Below, piece after piece: positions 55,050 through 63,922 of a stretch of 64,000 bases of DNA. Source of the stretch: Eubacteriales bacterium. Its GTDB lineage: Bacteria; Bacillota; Clostridia; Saccharofermentanales; DTU023. The notes below the pieces were generated by a model. It was not told the DNA's origin and ran no database searches. It was given only the letters and a program-made list of their open reading frames with translations. Every line of letters begins with the position of its first letter. Within the stretch, counting starts at the first letter, position 1. Made by a program: the position numbers and the translations under genes. The stretch is taken from assembly GCA_030532065.1 (NCBI GenBank), contig JAUNLW010000004.1, forward strand, positions 1 through 64,000, read 5' to 3'.

Positions 55050-55386
55050 GGCAAATTTTCCCTCATTTCTGCTATTTATAAAACGTCGACACAATACCGA
55101 TCTTGTATCGCATTATTCAGCGTTTTCAATCTTACAGCCCAAACCTCCTTAAGGTCAACTATATTTACTAGAAATTAAGTTCCATCAATTCTTTCCAGCT
55201 TCTTAGCCGGTAACAGTAACCTCTTTTGCACACACCTGCGTAAATTTTATACCATTCGGGTCAAATTAGCAAAACAGAATATTACAGCAACTTTGCCGTG
55301 TATTTTCATTATCTTCCCCACTCTTGACTTGAGTCAAGCGGGCCTTTTTAATGATTTTGACTACATCTGAGTAAGGAAGTTGTGCC
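55050..55386. other. Divergent intergenic region
   Basis: This 337-base gap between the Rrf2 gene and the low-complexity membrane protein gene contains no gene that I can support. Its right end holds a promoter with an inverted repeat, listed separately. The remainder is AT-rich and without visible hairpins or repeats. Confidence 0.5.
55323..55352 (+). promoter_or_regulatory. Promoter with overlapping inverted repeat
   Basis: TTGACT (55324-55329) and TTTAAT (55347-55352) are separated by 17 bases. The -35 box is half of the perfect inverted repeat CTTGACT-TG-AGTCAAG (55323-55338). This arrangement is typical of a repressor operator placed on the -35 region of the gene at 55387. Confidence 0.6.
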
Positions 55387-56865
55387 ATGACTGAAATAGA
55401 TAAAAACAATAAGCCTCAAAAAAAAGACGGGCTAAAGCTGCCTGATGAGTTCTACCAGGATCTGGGGCTGGAGCCTCAGGGCCTACCCGACCTCAGCGAA
55501 GCCTGGAGCGATATCGAAGCGCGCGGAGCGGCTCGGGAAGATTTAGAAGATCTGGCTTATCTGTCAGGCACAGCAGCGCCGGTTTCTGAAGATACGCAAG
55601 ATCCAGATGCGGCAGCCGATCAGGAAACTGCCTCCAACACGGACAGAATGTCGTCTCAAACTGATGATCTGCCTGGAGCAACTGATCTGGAGCCGTCAAC
55701 GGCAAAAAGACAGGAAGGCCCAGAAAACTCGGAGACTCCAGTCAAGCCGTCGAAGCCTCATAATCCAAAGTCTCAAGTTCAGCCCACTCCGCCTCATAAG
55801 CCGGAAAAGTATACCAAAGAAGCGAGCAAAGCACCTAGTCTACGCGATAAATTCCGAGCCTTGCGCAAATATTTCATCATTTCTGTTGTGCTTAATCTGG
55901 TTCTGATCGCCGCTTTGGTGCTCTTGGGTGTCTTCTACTACAAAGAGATCAATAGCGGCAAGCGCCTGGAACCCAAGGAAGAGCAAACCACGGTCACCTC
56001 CATTGACCTGGATAAAACGGCCGCGACCGGTGAAGCAGATAGCAAGCAGGACGCGGAAACCGAAAGGACCAACTCTTCTGAGGAGGCCAAGGATAGTACA
56101 GCCGATAAAGCCAAGACAGAAAAGACAGAGGACACAGATAAAGCCAAAAAGGACAGCAGCGGCGCCGCAGCCAAAGCAAGCGAAAGCAAGAGCAAAAAGC
56201 CCGCTACTACCAAAGCCAAAGCAACCACTGAGGCTAAGACTACCAGTGCAAAAGAAACTACGACTGCTGAAACTAGTACCACTAAAGCAACTACCGAAGC
56301 AGAAACCAGCGCTAAGCCGGTAGTGACCACAACCGTAAAAGTCACAGAAGAAAGTAAGAGAGGCAGCCAGGAGACCTCTGTCAGGGAGACCTCTGTCAAG
56401 GAAACCAAGGCCAGGGAAACCTCTGCCAGGGAAAGCAAAGCCCCCGCGGAGACCAGCAGCAAAGCGGCAAAAGCTACTGAAGCTGAAAGTCCCCTGGACA
56501 AGGCTTTGGCCAAGGCCAAAAAGCTCAGCCAGGAAGAGCTAAAAGATAAGGCTCTCAATCTCAACTACTACGAGATGTCCGCCGACCCTGATCAACACGT
56601 GAATGATCTGGTGGTTGCCGGCGGTAAAATCCTCAATATTTACGATGACGGTTTCTTGATCGTAGAAGATTACCTGCCTGGCGGTCTCACCTACTACTAC
56701 TGCCCCTGGTTTATTCGCTTCGACAAGGCTAAAGACCTGGGACTTTCCGTCGGCGAGGTAGTAAACTTCTACGGTATTTATACCGAGATGGGCACTTACC
56801 GGGAAGACAGTGCCGAGCAGGCACTGATCTTGGAAGGTGTGGACTATGTATCCGTAGGCTGGTAA
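55387..56865 (+). CDS. Single-pass membrane protein with Thr/Ala/Lys/Glu-rich spacer
   Basis: A 492-residue protein that I do not recognise. Residues 1-155 are polar, acidic and predicted cytoplasmic. One membrane helix spans about 162-184 (FIISVVLNLVLIAALVLLGV). Residues 190-375 are a low-complexity spacer of Lys, Ala, Glu, Ser and Thr, with short repeated units such as ETSVRETSVKET. The last 115 residues fold differently: LNYYEMSADPDQHVNDLVV starts a compact region with DDGFLIVEDYLPGG and VGEVVNFYGIYTEMGTY, which resembles a small beta-barrel, possibly OB-like. It probably displays that domain across the wall. Confidence 0.75.
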   Translation: MTEIDKNNKPQKKDGLKLPDEFYQDLGLEPQGLPDLSEAWSDIEARGAAREDLEDLAYLSGTAAPVSEDTQDPDAAADQETASNTDRMSSQTDDLPGATDLEPSTAKRQEGPENSETPVKPSKPHNPKSQVQPTPPHKPEKYTKEASKAPSLRDKFRALRKYFIISVVLNLVLIAALVLLGVFYYKEINSGKRLEPKEEQTTVTSIDLDKTAATGEADSKQDAETERTNSSEEAKDSTADKAKTEKTEDTDKAKKDSSGAAAKASESKSKKPATTKAKATTEAKTTSAKETTTAETSTTKATTEAETSAKPVVTTTVKVTEESKRGSQETSVRETSVKETKARETSARESKAPAETSSKAAKATEAESPLDKALAKAKKLSQEELKDKALNLNYYEMSADPDQHVNDLVVAGGKILNIYDDGFLIVEDYLPGGLTYYYCPWFIRFDKAKDLGLSVGEVVNFYGIYTEMGTYREDSAEQALILEGVDYVSVGW

Positions 56866-56870
56866 TCCTC

Positions 56871-57605
56871 TTAGTCAGCTTTTTCTACAAAGAAAACTGC
56901 TTCCATGGTGGGAGGATCCATAGGACGGTCATTGGCACCGGTCTTACTCTCAGCAATACGGTCTACAGCATCCAGGCCGTAAACTACCTGGCCGAAGGCA
57001 GCGTAAGCTCCATCTAAGTGGGGCGCGTCCGCGTGCATGAGGAAGAACTGGGAAGATGCGGAATCCATATCCATACTACGGGCCATGGAAATCACTCCGC
57101 GCTTATGGAGCAGATTGTTCTCAACACCGTTTTGCGCGAACTCACCTTTGATAGTCTCTTTAGAGCCACCCATACCAGTTCCGGTTGGGTCACCACCCTG
57201 GACCATAAAGCCCGGGATAATGCGGTGGAAGATGATACCGTCATAAAAACCTTCGGACACCAGCTTCTGGAAATTGGCCACAGTAGCAGGGGCGGTAGAA
57301 GGATCCAGCTCAACTACGATGTTGTCACCGTTTGCCATGTGGATATTTACGAAATTAGTAATCTCTTCAGTACGTTGATAGCCCTCTGCGGGGTTAATCG
57401 CTTGATTTGCCATAGTTTCTCCTGTTTCTGTGTTTAAAATTTCTTCTGGATTAGTCTTTGTTTCTATACCCTGACTTTCCTCTGCTGGCGTAGTGGAATC
57501 CACGATTTTGGGTTTCGGCTGGCAGGCGGAGAGGGTTAAAGCCAAGCCGAGAGCGAGGCCGAGGGTAAAGACCACGGCCAAGACATTCTTGAGATTTTGG
57601 GCCAT
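56871..57605 (-). CDS. Cyclophilin-type peptidyl-prolyl isomerase lipoprotein
   Basis: A 244-residue exported foldase. The signal sequence ends in the lipobox LSAC near residue 28, so the protein should be lipid-anchored outside the membrane. After a polar linker of about 50 residues the cyclophilin domain begins. FHRIIPGFMVQGGDPTGTGM holds the catalytic Arg and the Phe/Gln of the active site; SQFFLMHADAPHLDGAYAAF is the second half of the site. It would help secreted proteins fold. Glyoxalase gene end lies 20 bases upstream in the same direction, so both may share a transcript. Confidence 0.93.
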   Translation of the reverse strand: MAQNLKNVLAVVFTLGLALGLALTLSACQPKPKIVDSTTPAEESQGIETKTNPEEILNTETGETMANQAINPAEGYQRTEEITNFVNIHMANGDNIVVELDPSTAPATVANFQKLVSEGFYDGIIFHRIIPGFMVQGGDPTGTGMGGSKETIKGEFAQNGVENNLLHKRGVISMARSMDMDSASSQFFLMHADAPHLDGAYAAFGQVVYGLDAVDRIAESKTGANDRPMDPPTMEAVFFVEKAD

Positions 57606-57624
57606 ACTTTATCTCTTAGCGTCC

Positions 57625-57996
57625 TTATTTGCGTTCCGGCAAAATTTCCAGCCAATAGCCATCCGGGTCGGTAATAAAATAGATGCCCATCTTAGGGTTC
57701 TCAAATACTATACAATCCATGGCCTTGTGCTTGGCATGCGCTGCCTCGAAGTCATCTGTAGAAAAAGCCAGATGAAACTCGTTATCTCCCAGATTATATG
57801 GGCGATCCCAATCGCGCAGCCAGGTAAGCTCCAGCTGGAAGTCCGAGGCCTCATTAGCCAGATATACGATGATAAAAGATCCGTCCTCCGGCACGTTACG
57901 CCGAACTTCGCGCAGGCCCAGAGCTTCCTCATAGAAGGCCAACGAGCGGTCCAGATCGCGCACATTGAGGTTCTCATGGATCATTTTGAATTGCAT
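57625..57996 (-). CDS. gloA: Lactoylglutathione lyase-like (glyoxalase I family) protein
   Basis: A 123-residue vicinal-oxygen-chelate protein. MIHENLNVRDLDRSLAFYEE at the start and GIYFITDPDGYWLEILPER at the end are the two glyoxalase I halves with metal ligands His and Glu. Middle ligands are in NEFHLAFSTDDF. Gram-positive homologues may act on thiols other than glutathione. I chose ATG 57996, seven bases after GGAGGT; a longer in-frame start at 58053 lacks a binding site. Confidence 0.88.
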   Translation of the reverse strand: MQFKMIHENLNVRDLDRSLAFYEEALGLREVRRNVPEDGSFIIVYLANEASDFQLELTWLRDWDRPYNLGDNEFHLAFSTDDFEAAHAKHKAMDCIVFENPKMGIYFITDPDGYWLEILPERK

Positions 57997-58007
57997 CAAA
58001 TTTACCT

Positions 58008-58037
58008 CCAAAAAGATAGTTAGCCCGGGCTTCGGGC
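58008..58037 (-). terminator. Probable terminator after the thiolase gene
   Basis: On the minus strand GCCCG-AAGCC-CGGGC is followed, after six bases, by ATCTTTTT. It lies 67 bases past the thiolase stop and just ahead of the glyoxalase gene. The gap before the T-run weakens the call. Confidence 0.45.
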
Positions 58038-58103
58038 AGGACCTAGCTCCCAACCGAGTCCCAGGCTATTAGATGTTAGTCTAAAATTCTATGTGAAAAG
58101 CGC

Positions 58104-59282
58104 TTATCTTTCAACAACCATGGCGATGCCTTGCCCGCCGCCGATGCAGAGTGTAGCCAGTCCCTTGTGGGAATCACGCTTCAGCATCTCATGCAATAAG
58201 GTAACCAGGATACGTGCGCCACTGGCGCCAATGGGATGGCCTAAAGCAATCGCGCCACCATTTACATTACATATGTCGGTGGAATAACCCAGCTCTTGGA
58301 AGCAGGCGCAGGATTGAGCAGCGAAGGCTTCATTAGCTTCAACCAGGTCCATGTCATCCATGCTCATACCGGCTTTGGCCAGAGCTTTTCTGCTGGCAGG
58401 GATCGGGCCAGTACCCATGATCGCGGGATCAACACCGGCGGTCGCCCAGGAAACAATGCTTACGATCGGTTTGAGCCCCAGCTCTTTGGCTTTAGCTTCG
58501 CTCATAACCAAGAAAGCCGCGGCACCGTCGTTGATACCGGAAGCATTACCGGCAGTTACGACACCGCCCTCTTTGAAGGCCGGGCGCAGTTTAGCCAGAG
58601 ATTCCATAGTCACGCCTTCTCTGGGGTGCTCATCCGTATCAACTACGATCGGATCGCCTTTACGTTGGGGAACTGTGATCGGAACGATCTCATCTTTGAA
58701 GCGGCCAGATTTGATTGCCGCGTTAGCACGCTGTTGGCTCATGACGGAGATCTCATCCAGGTCTTCACGGGTGAAGCCGTATTTTTCCGCGATATTCTCA
58801 GCTGTAATACCCATGTGATAGTGGTTAAAAGCATCTATGAGGCCATCATTCAGCATGCTGTCTACCATCTCCACATCGCCCATGCGAGCGCCCCAGCGAG
58901 CTTGTCTCAGCAGGTAGGGAGCCTGACTCATATTCTCGCTACCACCAGCAATTACGATTTCGTTATCACCCACCATAATGGACTGAGCAGCCAGTGCCAC
59001 GGTCTTCAGCCCAGAGCCACAGACCTTATTGACAGTGAAGGCACTTACTTCCTGCGGCAGTCCGGCGCCCAAGGCGATCTGACGAGCCACGTTCTGGCCC
59101 AGGCCAGATTGCAGGACATTGCCCATGATTACCTCGTCAACTTGATCGGCTTTGACGCCGGTCTCTTCTAAAATATTCTTGACCACAGCGATTCCCAGGT
59201 CAACTGCGGGAACGTTCTTAAACACACCACCAAAAGAACCAACAGGGGTACGCTTGGCTGCTACGATTACAACTTTGTCCAT
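58104..59282 (-). CDS. thlA: Acetyl-CoA acetyltransferase (thiolase)
   Basis: Condenses two acetyl-CoA to acetoacetyl-CoA, or the reverse. The 392-residue length is normal. The nucleophilic Cys is in [17 protein letters not shown] near residue 88. [31 protein letters not shown] (catalytic His) and [13 protein letters not shown] (second Cys) are all intact. In Clostridia this enzyme opens butyrate or related pathways, but no other gene of such a route is in the window. It is transcribed alone or with a weak terminator downstream. Confidence 0.95.
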   Translation of the reverse strand: MDKVVIVAAKRTPVGSFGGVFKNVPAVDLGIAVVKNILEETGVKADQVDEVIMGNVLQSGLGQNVARQIALGAGLPQEVSAFTVNKVCGSGLKTVALAAQSIMVGDNEIVIAGGSENMSQAPYLLRQARWGARMGDVEMVDSMLNDGLIDAFNHYHMGITAENIAEKYGFTREDLDEISVMSQQRANAAIKSGRFKDEIVPITVPQRKGDPIVVDTDEHPREGVTMESLAKLRPAFKEGGVVTAGNASGINDGAAAFLVMSEAKAKELGLKPIVSIVSWATAGVDPAIMGTGPIPASRKALAKAGMSMDDMDLVEANEAFAAQSCACFQELGYSTDICNVNGGAIALGHPIGASGARILVTLLHEMLKRDSHKGLATLCIGGGQGIAMVVER

Positions 59283-59428
59283 TTGATCTCTTCTCCTTTA
59301 CTGCAAAAGAACTGAGGCGAAAATTAAGGTCTGGCAGCAATAAAATAATTCTGTATTCACACTAGCCATTGGGTTCATTATGGGCGGCGAGTTTAGCGCC
59401 CGATGGTTCATATGTTACTTCAGAAAAC

Positions 59429-59461
59429 AAAAAGCGGGGCTAGCCTGGCAGGCCTCCCCGC
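59429..59461 (-). terminator. Intrinsic terminator of aspA
   Basis: On the minus strand GCGGGG pairs with CCCCGC and an inner GGCCT/AGGCT stem extends it, followed by TTTTTG. It starts 24 bases past the aspA stop. Confidence 0.88.
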
Positions 59462-59484
59462 AAATTGGATAAATTGAGTCGAAT

Positions 59485-60879
59485 TTAGCGCTCGTTAAGT
59501 GGATGCGTCAATTTTTCCGCATCTAAAATACGGTCTAAGTCCTCAGAGCTGAGGTCAGTTTCTGCAAGAGCGACTTCTCTTACGCTCTTGCCGGTAGCCA
59601 TGGCTTTCTTGGCAATGTTAGAAGATTGCTCATAACCAATCTCGGGTACCAAAGCGGTAACCAGGGCCAGGCTGCCTTCCAGCAGCTGCTTGGCGCGATC
59701 GCGGTTGGCGGTAATACCTTCCACGCAATTGATTCTCAAGGTGTAAGCTGCCTGTCCTAAGGTAGAGATGGACTCGAAAAGCTTAAAGAAGAGAACCGGT
59801 TCGGTGTGGTTGAGCTGGTATTGGCCGGCTTCCGCGCACATGGTAATGGTGGTGTCGTTACCGATGACACTATAGGCTACCTGATTAACAACTTCGGGAA
59901 TGACCGGATTTACCTTGCCCGGCATGATGGAAGAACCGTTCTGACGCGGAGGCAGGTTGATGAGATGATAGCCAGCACGCGGTCCAGAAGAGAGAAGGCG
60001 CAGGTCATTACAGATCTTAGACATGGCGACAGCCATGGCCTTGAAGCTGGAAGAAACAATAACAAAACCATCCAGATTCTGGGTACCGTCAAAGAGATCG
60101 TGCGCAGTTTCCATGGGATAAGAGGTAACTTCTACCAGAGCTTCATTGATATGGTCCATGTAAGCCTTACTGGCGTTGATACCACTGCCAATAGCGGTGC
60201 CACCCATGTTATTGATGTACATATATTTTTCGCAGGCTTCAATGTGCGCGATCTCACGCTCGATAGCCTCCGCGAAAGCGTTGAAAGTTTGACTCATACG
60301 CATGGGTACAGCGTCCTGGAGCTGAGTATAGCCGACAATTACCACATCATCGAGTTCTTCAGCCTTCTCGCGCAGAGCGGCAGCCAGATCCTTAAACTTG
60401 GGCAGAGCCTCACGAATCAGGCGGATAGCAGTGAGTTTACCAGCAGTCGGGAAAACATCGTTGGTCGATTGCGCCATATTGACATGATCATTGGGGTGTA
60501 CAGGGTCATAAGAGCCAAGCTCGCCGCCCAAAATCTCCGTTGCCCGGTTGGCGATAACTTCGTTAGCGTTCATGTTGGCAGAAGTTCCCGCGCCACCCTG
60601 GATAGGATCACAGATAAAGGCGTCATGGAATTTACCAGCCAGGATCTCGTCGCAGGCTTGGACAATTGCGTCAGCTCGCTTGTCGTCTAGAGCGCCGGCT
60701 CGTTTATTGGCCAGAGCGGCCGCTTTCTTGACTTGGGCTAAGCTGTCGATCATTTCCGGTCTCAGTTTCTGGCCGGTTATGGGGAAGTTATGCTCTGCCC
60801 GCTTGGATTGGACGCCGTAGTAAGCCTTGGGCTCGATCTCCAACTCACCGATAATGTCATGTTCAATACGTTTTGTCAT
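59485..60879 (-). CDS. aspA: Aspartate ammonia-lyase
   Basis: Aspartase converts L-aspartate to fumarate and ammonia. The 464-residue protein belongs to the fumarase/aspartase superfamily. YYGVQSKRAEHNFPITGQ at the start is closer to aspartase than to fumarase C. NDVFPTAGKLTAIRL, GGTAIGSGINA and the signature SSIMPGKVNPVIPEVVNQ, with the catalytic loop Ser, are all present. I chose ATG 60879 with AAAGGAG six bases upstream; the earlier in-frame GTG at 60897 overlaps that site's 5' side. It is transcribed alone. Confidence 0.93.
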   Translation of the reverse strand: MTKRIEHDIIGELEIEPKAYYGVQSKRAEHNFPITGQKLRPEMIDSLAQVKKAAALANKRAGALDDKRADAIVQACDEILAGKFHDAFICDPIQGGAGTSANMNANEVIANRATEILGGELGSYDPVHPNDHVNMAQSTNDVFPTAGKLTAIRLIREALPKFKDLAAALREKAEELDDVVIVGYTQLQDAVPMRMSQTFNAFAEAIEREIAHIEACEKYMYINNMGGTAIGSGINASKAYMDHINEALVEVTSYPMETAHDLFDGTQNLDGFVIVSSSFKAMAVAMSKICNDLRLLSSGPRAGYHLINLPPRQNGSSIMPGKVNPVIPEVVNQVAYSVIGNDTTITMCAEAGQYQLNHTEPVLFFKLFESISTLGQAAYTLRINCVEGITANRDRAKQLLEGSLALVTALVPEIGYEQSSNIAKKAMATGKSVREVALAETDLSSEDLDRILDAEKLTHPLNER

Positions 60880-61012
60880 TTGGGACTCCTTTTCCACGCA
60901 ATCAGCAACACTCGAGAGGGCGCCCCCTCCGGTGTTGAACCATCATTCTGTGCTGCCGGCAATTTAAAACCGGCTTCACAATTATATGCAAAGGCGCGGG
61001 GTGGGGCAAATC

Positions 61013-61975
61013 CTAGTAGCCAGCAGCAAGATCTACAAGATTGCGCATAGGTTTTCCCTGGCGGAAACGCTCTAAATTATCCAGGAAAATTCCCATGGCG
61101 CGTTCAAAATAGTGCGGCGTCGGACCAGCATTATGCGGTGTGATGAGCACATTCTCCATCTGCCAAAGCGGGGATTCCTCCGGCAGCGGCTCAAGCTCAA
61201 AGACATCCAGATAAGCGCCACGGATCAATCCTTGCTCTAAGGCGACAATCAGTTCCGCCTCTTTTACCGTATCTCCCCGGCCCACGTTGATGAATACCGC
61301 CGAGGGGCGCATAACCTGAAACTGTTCCAGGCCAAACAAGCCTTGTGTATCGGGCGTGGAGGGCAGGATTGAGACCACATAGTCTGACAGGGCCAGCTGC
61401 TCACCTAAATCGTCTAAAGTATAAACGGCGTCAAAATGCTCCGGCACTTCTCCGCCGTGATGACGGCGAATACCCACCACATCCATGTCGAAGGCCTTAG
61501 CTCGTCGCGCCAGAACTTGTCCGATTGAGCCTGCTCCCACAATGAGCAGGCGTTTGCCCCAAAGCTCATCTCCGGTAATAGACTGGTCAAAAATTTTCTT
61601 TTCCTGATTGGCCCTGGCCGTTAACAGATTACGCGAAAACATGATCATGGCACCCAGAACCTGCTCGGATATGCTCGGTCCGTGTACACCACTGGTATTG
61701 GTGAGCTGGACTTTCATTTCACGAATAGTATCTAAAGGATAATTATTCACACCCGCTGAGTAGGAGAAGATCCAGCGCAGATTTGGCAACTGGCGTAGCT
61801 CATCGGGGTCAAGCTTGGCGGAATTAAACAAGATCTCCACTTCCTCCGGCCGATCCGCCAATATAGCTTCTAGGCCCTGGTAAACTTGCCAATCTTCATC
61901 TTTAAGATAATGAGCAAAGCCTGCGTTAGCCTGGTCCAGAGTCAAAAAACGGTCATTAGAATTTACTGCGATCAT
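61013..61975 (-). CDS. D-2-hydroxyacid dehydrogenase (NAD-dependent)
   Basis: A 320-residue enzyme of the SerA/LdhA superfamily. The Rossmann motif is LIVGAGSIGQVLARRAKAFD near residue 145. The catalytic Arg is in FINVGRGDTV, the Glu in DVFELEPLPEESPLW and the His in LITPHNAGPTPHY. The group reduces 2-oxo acids to D-2-hydroxy acids; the substrate is not clear. It resembles the GhrA-like branch more than phosphoglycerate dehydrogenase because it lacks an ACT domain. ATG follows AAAAGGAGGT. Confidence 0.9.
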   Translation of the reverse strand: MIAVNSNDRFLTLDQANAGFAHYLKDEDWQVYQGLEAILADRPEEVEILFNSAKLDPDELRQLPNLRWIFSYSAGVNNYPLDTIREMKVQLTNTSGVHGPSISEQVLGAMIMFSRNLLTARANQEKKIFDQSITGDELWGKRLLIVGAGSIGQVLARRAKAFDMDVVGIRRHHGGEVPEHFDAVYTLDDLGEQLALSDYVVSILPSTPDTQGLFGLEQFQVMRPSAVFINVGRGDTVKEAELIVALEQGLIRGAYLDVFELEPLPEESPLWQMENVLITPHNAGPTPHYFERAMGIFLDNLERFRQGKPMRNLVDLAAGY

Positions 61976-62037
61976 GGCGCTGTACCTCCTTTTATCTGCC
62001 GGTTCAAAACGGCTTTCAAATTATTATATAGAAGCCA

Positions 62038-62066
62038 AAGCGCCCCGCCTATGGGACGGAGCGCTT
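62038..62066 (-). terminator. Hairpin after the serpin gene
   Basis: On the minus strand AAGCGC-T-CCGTC pairs with GGCGG-G-GCGCTT (one G-U pair) around a CCATA loop. It lies about 30 bases past the serpin stop. The T-run is imperfect (TTGGCTTCT), so efficiency is uncertain. Confidence 0.55.
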
Positions 62067-62097
62067 GGTGTCTAACGTTAATTTTCCGAGAAGGAGA

Positions 62098-63546
62098 TTA
62101 AGGCATATCAACGACCAGACCTTGCAGCAGAGAAATGTTCTGGTCTTCGATGGAATAGATAAAGGGATGATCCACCACGACGATTTTCTGAGGGTTGGGA
62201 ACAGGCATGGCCATGCACTTGGTCTCTATTACGGTTACTACGGCAGCTTCCGTGCCTTCCTCGTTGACTCTCAGCTCCACCCGTTGGAAAGCATTGCCGA
62301 CTTCCAGCGGTAGATCATCCTGGGTAAAGAAACCGAGTTTTCCGTTTTGCAGCAATTCATCCAAGCCCAAGGCTCCTGCGACTTCGCCTAAGTCAAACTG
62401 GCTGCTCAATTCCCATTTGGGAAGGCTCAGGACTACTTCATGCATGGACCAGTCTTCGCTGGCCTTAGCCTCAGCATAGAAATCCCAGTATTCTTTTTCA
62501 CTTACCTCTTGCTTAGGCATTAGGATCAGCATAGCAGCTCCACCTTGGTACGGTTTCTTGATCGCTACATAATCCTCTGTTTCCAGGTAGGGCATATCTT
62601 CAGGCTGTCCCTGCATCATGGGAACTTCCTTCTCACCGGACTGGCCATAGAAAGTTTCATCTGTGGTATTGTCCGGGTCAAATGCGACCGACCAGGCAGC
62701 ACGGAAATAAATGGAGTTGATCAGGATATTCAGAATATCATCCTTGACTTTTTCTTTGATCTCGTCATCGCTATACAGGGGATCAATCAAGCCTTTAGTG
62801 TAATAGCTGATCAGCGCGTTAAGTTCCTTGTAGGTCTCTTCGTCGTGCAGATCAGCCTGGAGCGCGGCCATACCGTTGGCTTTCAGGGCTTCCAAATATT
62901 CCGGAGCAAACTCGATCGACTGGTTGCCCAGCGCAAAGGTATTAGACTCCCAGACTTTGGTATCCCCCTCTGCTTCATAAGCGTATCTGACAGCCAAGGT
63001 GTTCAGGATGCGAATTACCTCTGCTATTTCTTCTTCGCTGAGGCCGGCAGGATTGAGTTTCTCGTCCAAAGTCGCCTGTGCTTCAGGAGAAAGGCCGGGG
63101 CGGAAAGCCATTAAAGCAAGGTACAGTGAAAGAGGCGAAAATCCACTCAGGTCATCCAACTCTTCTTCCATGATTTTGCCCAAAGCGGCAACATTTTCCG
63201 AGAATTTATCTGTCAGCTCAAACCAGTTGTCAGGCAGCTCTTCAGTCTCATTTGGCTTTTCCAGAACCCAATTCAAAGCTTTCAATTCAGGCATCTTTAC
63301 TTCTTCAGCCTCATCTTTATTCTGGCCTTCCGCTTCAGTTTCTTCGTTATTATTTTCGTCTAAATCTGCTTCGGCGTTATTCTGATCTTTGGATTCAGCT
63401 TCATTATTTTGCTTATCTGACTCGGCTTCTGTCTCTTTATTGGCAGGCATACAATAACGAGCGTCAGCCGCCACAAAACCTGTGCTTAGTGGCACCATAG
63501 CCAACAAAACAAAAAGGCTGATAAAAAATTTCATTGTCTTTTTCAT
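62098..63546 (-). CDS. Secreted serpin (serine/cysteine protease inhibitor)
   Basis: A 482-residue exported serpin. A signal peptide (about residues 1-28, cut after FVAADA) is followed by a 60-residue Glu/Asp/Asn-rich spacer. The serpin fold starts near residue 105. NILINSIYFRAAWSVAFD is the shutter signature, and DHPFIYSIEDQ closes the fold. The reactive-loop hinge is NEEGTEAAVVTV near residue 425. Counting as in alpha-1-antitrypsin (P17 = first Glu) places P1 at Met in ETKCMAMP. An intact hinge with small residues implies an inhibitory serpin. AGGAGGT lies seven bases ahead of the start. Bacterial serpins are uncommon and often protect gut anaerobes from host or microbial proteases. Confidence 0.93.
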   Translation of the reverse strand: MKKTMKFFISLFVLLAMVPLSTGFVAADARYCMPANKETEAESDKQNNEAESKDQNNAEADLDENNNEETEAEGQNKDEAEEVKMPELKALNWVLEKPNETEELPDNWFELTDKFSENVAALGKIMEEELDDLSGFSPLSLYLALMAFRPGLSPEAQATLDEKLNPAGLSEEEIAEVIRILNTLAVRYAYEAEGDTKVWESNTFALGNQSIEFAPEYLEALKANGMAALQADLHDEETYKELNALISYYTKGLIDPLYSDDEIKEKVKDDILNILINSIYFRAAWSVAFDPDNTTDETFYGQSGEKEVPMMQGQPEDMPYLETEDYVAIKKPYQGGAAMLILMPKQEVSEKEYWDFYAEAKASEDWSMHEVVLSLPKWELSSQFDLGEVAGALGLDELLQNGKLGFFTQDDLPLEVGNAFQRVELRVNEEGTEAAVVTVIETKCMAMPVPNPQKIVVVDHPFIYSIEDQNISLLQGLVVDMP

Positions 63547-63582
63547 AACTAAGACCTCCTGATTCTTATTTTTCTATTTAAT

Positions 63583-63618
63583 TTACGCGTCTTACGCGTC
63601 TTATGCGTCTTACGCGTC
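63583..63618. repeat. Four tandem 9-mers upstream of the serpin gene
   Basis: TTACGCGTC is repeated four times head to tail; the third unit has one change (TTATGCGTC). Each perfect unit contains the palindrome ACGCGT. The array lies 37-72 bases upstream of the serpin start codon, in the leader or promoter. Confidence 0.9.
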
Positions 63619-63834
63619 CCGACCAGCAAACAATCAAGCTCTGCTTGGCGGGTCAAGCACCTTTTCGAGGCGCTCTTAGCTAGAACACAACTTAGCTCGG
63701 GCAAATGTAACAGCTACCCGGAAAATATTTCTTCTCCGCCTTTCGTAGTTTCTGGAACTTTTATTTACAATTTAACAAATTGACCAACAATTCTACAAAC
63801 TTTGCCTCTATCGCATCGAATTCTCTATTTAGTC

Positions 63835-63862
63835 TTGACAAGATTCCTTCTTGCTTTATCAT
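63835..63862 (+). promoter_or_regulatory. Promoter of the secreted-protein gene at the right edge
   Basis: A perfect TTGACA (63835-63840) and TATCAT (63857-63862) are separated by 16 bases, 61 bases before the ATG at 63923. Confidence 0.7.
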
Positions 63863-63922
63863 TAATAACGATTACTTTTAGCGAATATGTATACGCTAAA
63901 CTCACAGGACAGGAGAGGAACT

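Larger units (their letters stand above)
63547..63922. other. Divergent intergenic region between two secreted-protein genes
   Basis: These 376 bases hold the tandem repeat at 63583-63618 and the promoter at 63835-63862, both listed separately. No further gene or RNA is seen. The serpin promoter itself could not be located with confidence. Confidence 0.5.

Noticed and set aside
55938-56564. Open frame of 208 codons antisense to the spacer-protein gene, rich in Leu, Ser and Val
   Set aside because: It is the complement of a low-complexity Lys/Ala/Glu/Thr coding stretch; apparent hydrophobic segments are an artefact of that composition.
58296-59171. Open frame of 291 codons antisense to the thiolase gene
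   Set aside because: Pure shadow of a highly conserved gene; no ribosome binding site and no recognisable protein.
59806-60690. Open frame of 294 codons antisense to aspA
   Set aside because: Shadow of a conserved gene on the other strand, without motifs or a start signal.
63583-63618. Tandem repeat considered as a CRISPR remnant
   Set aside because: Units are 9 bases with no spacers, and no cas gene is present in the window.
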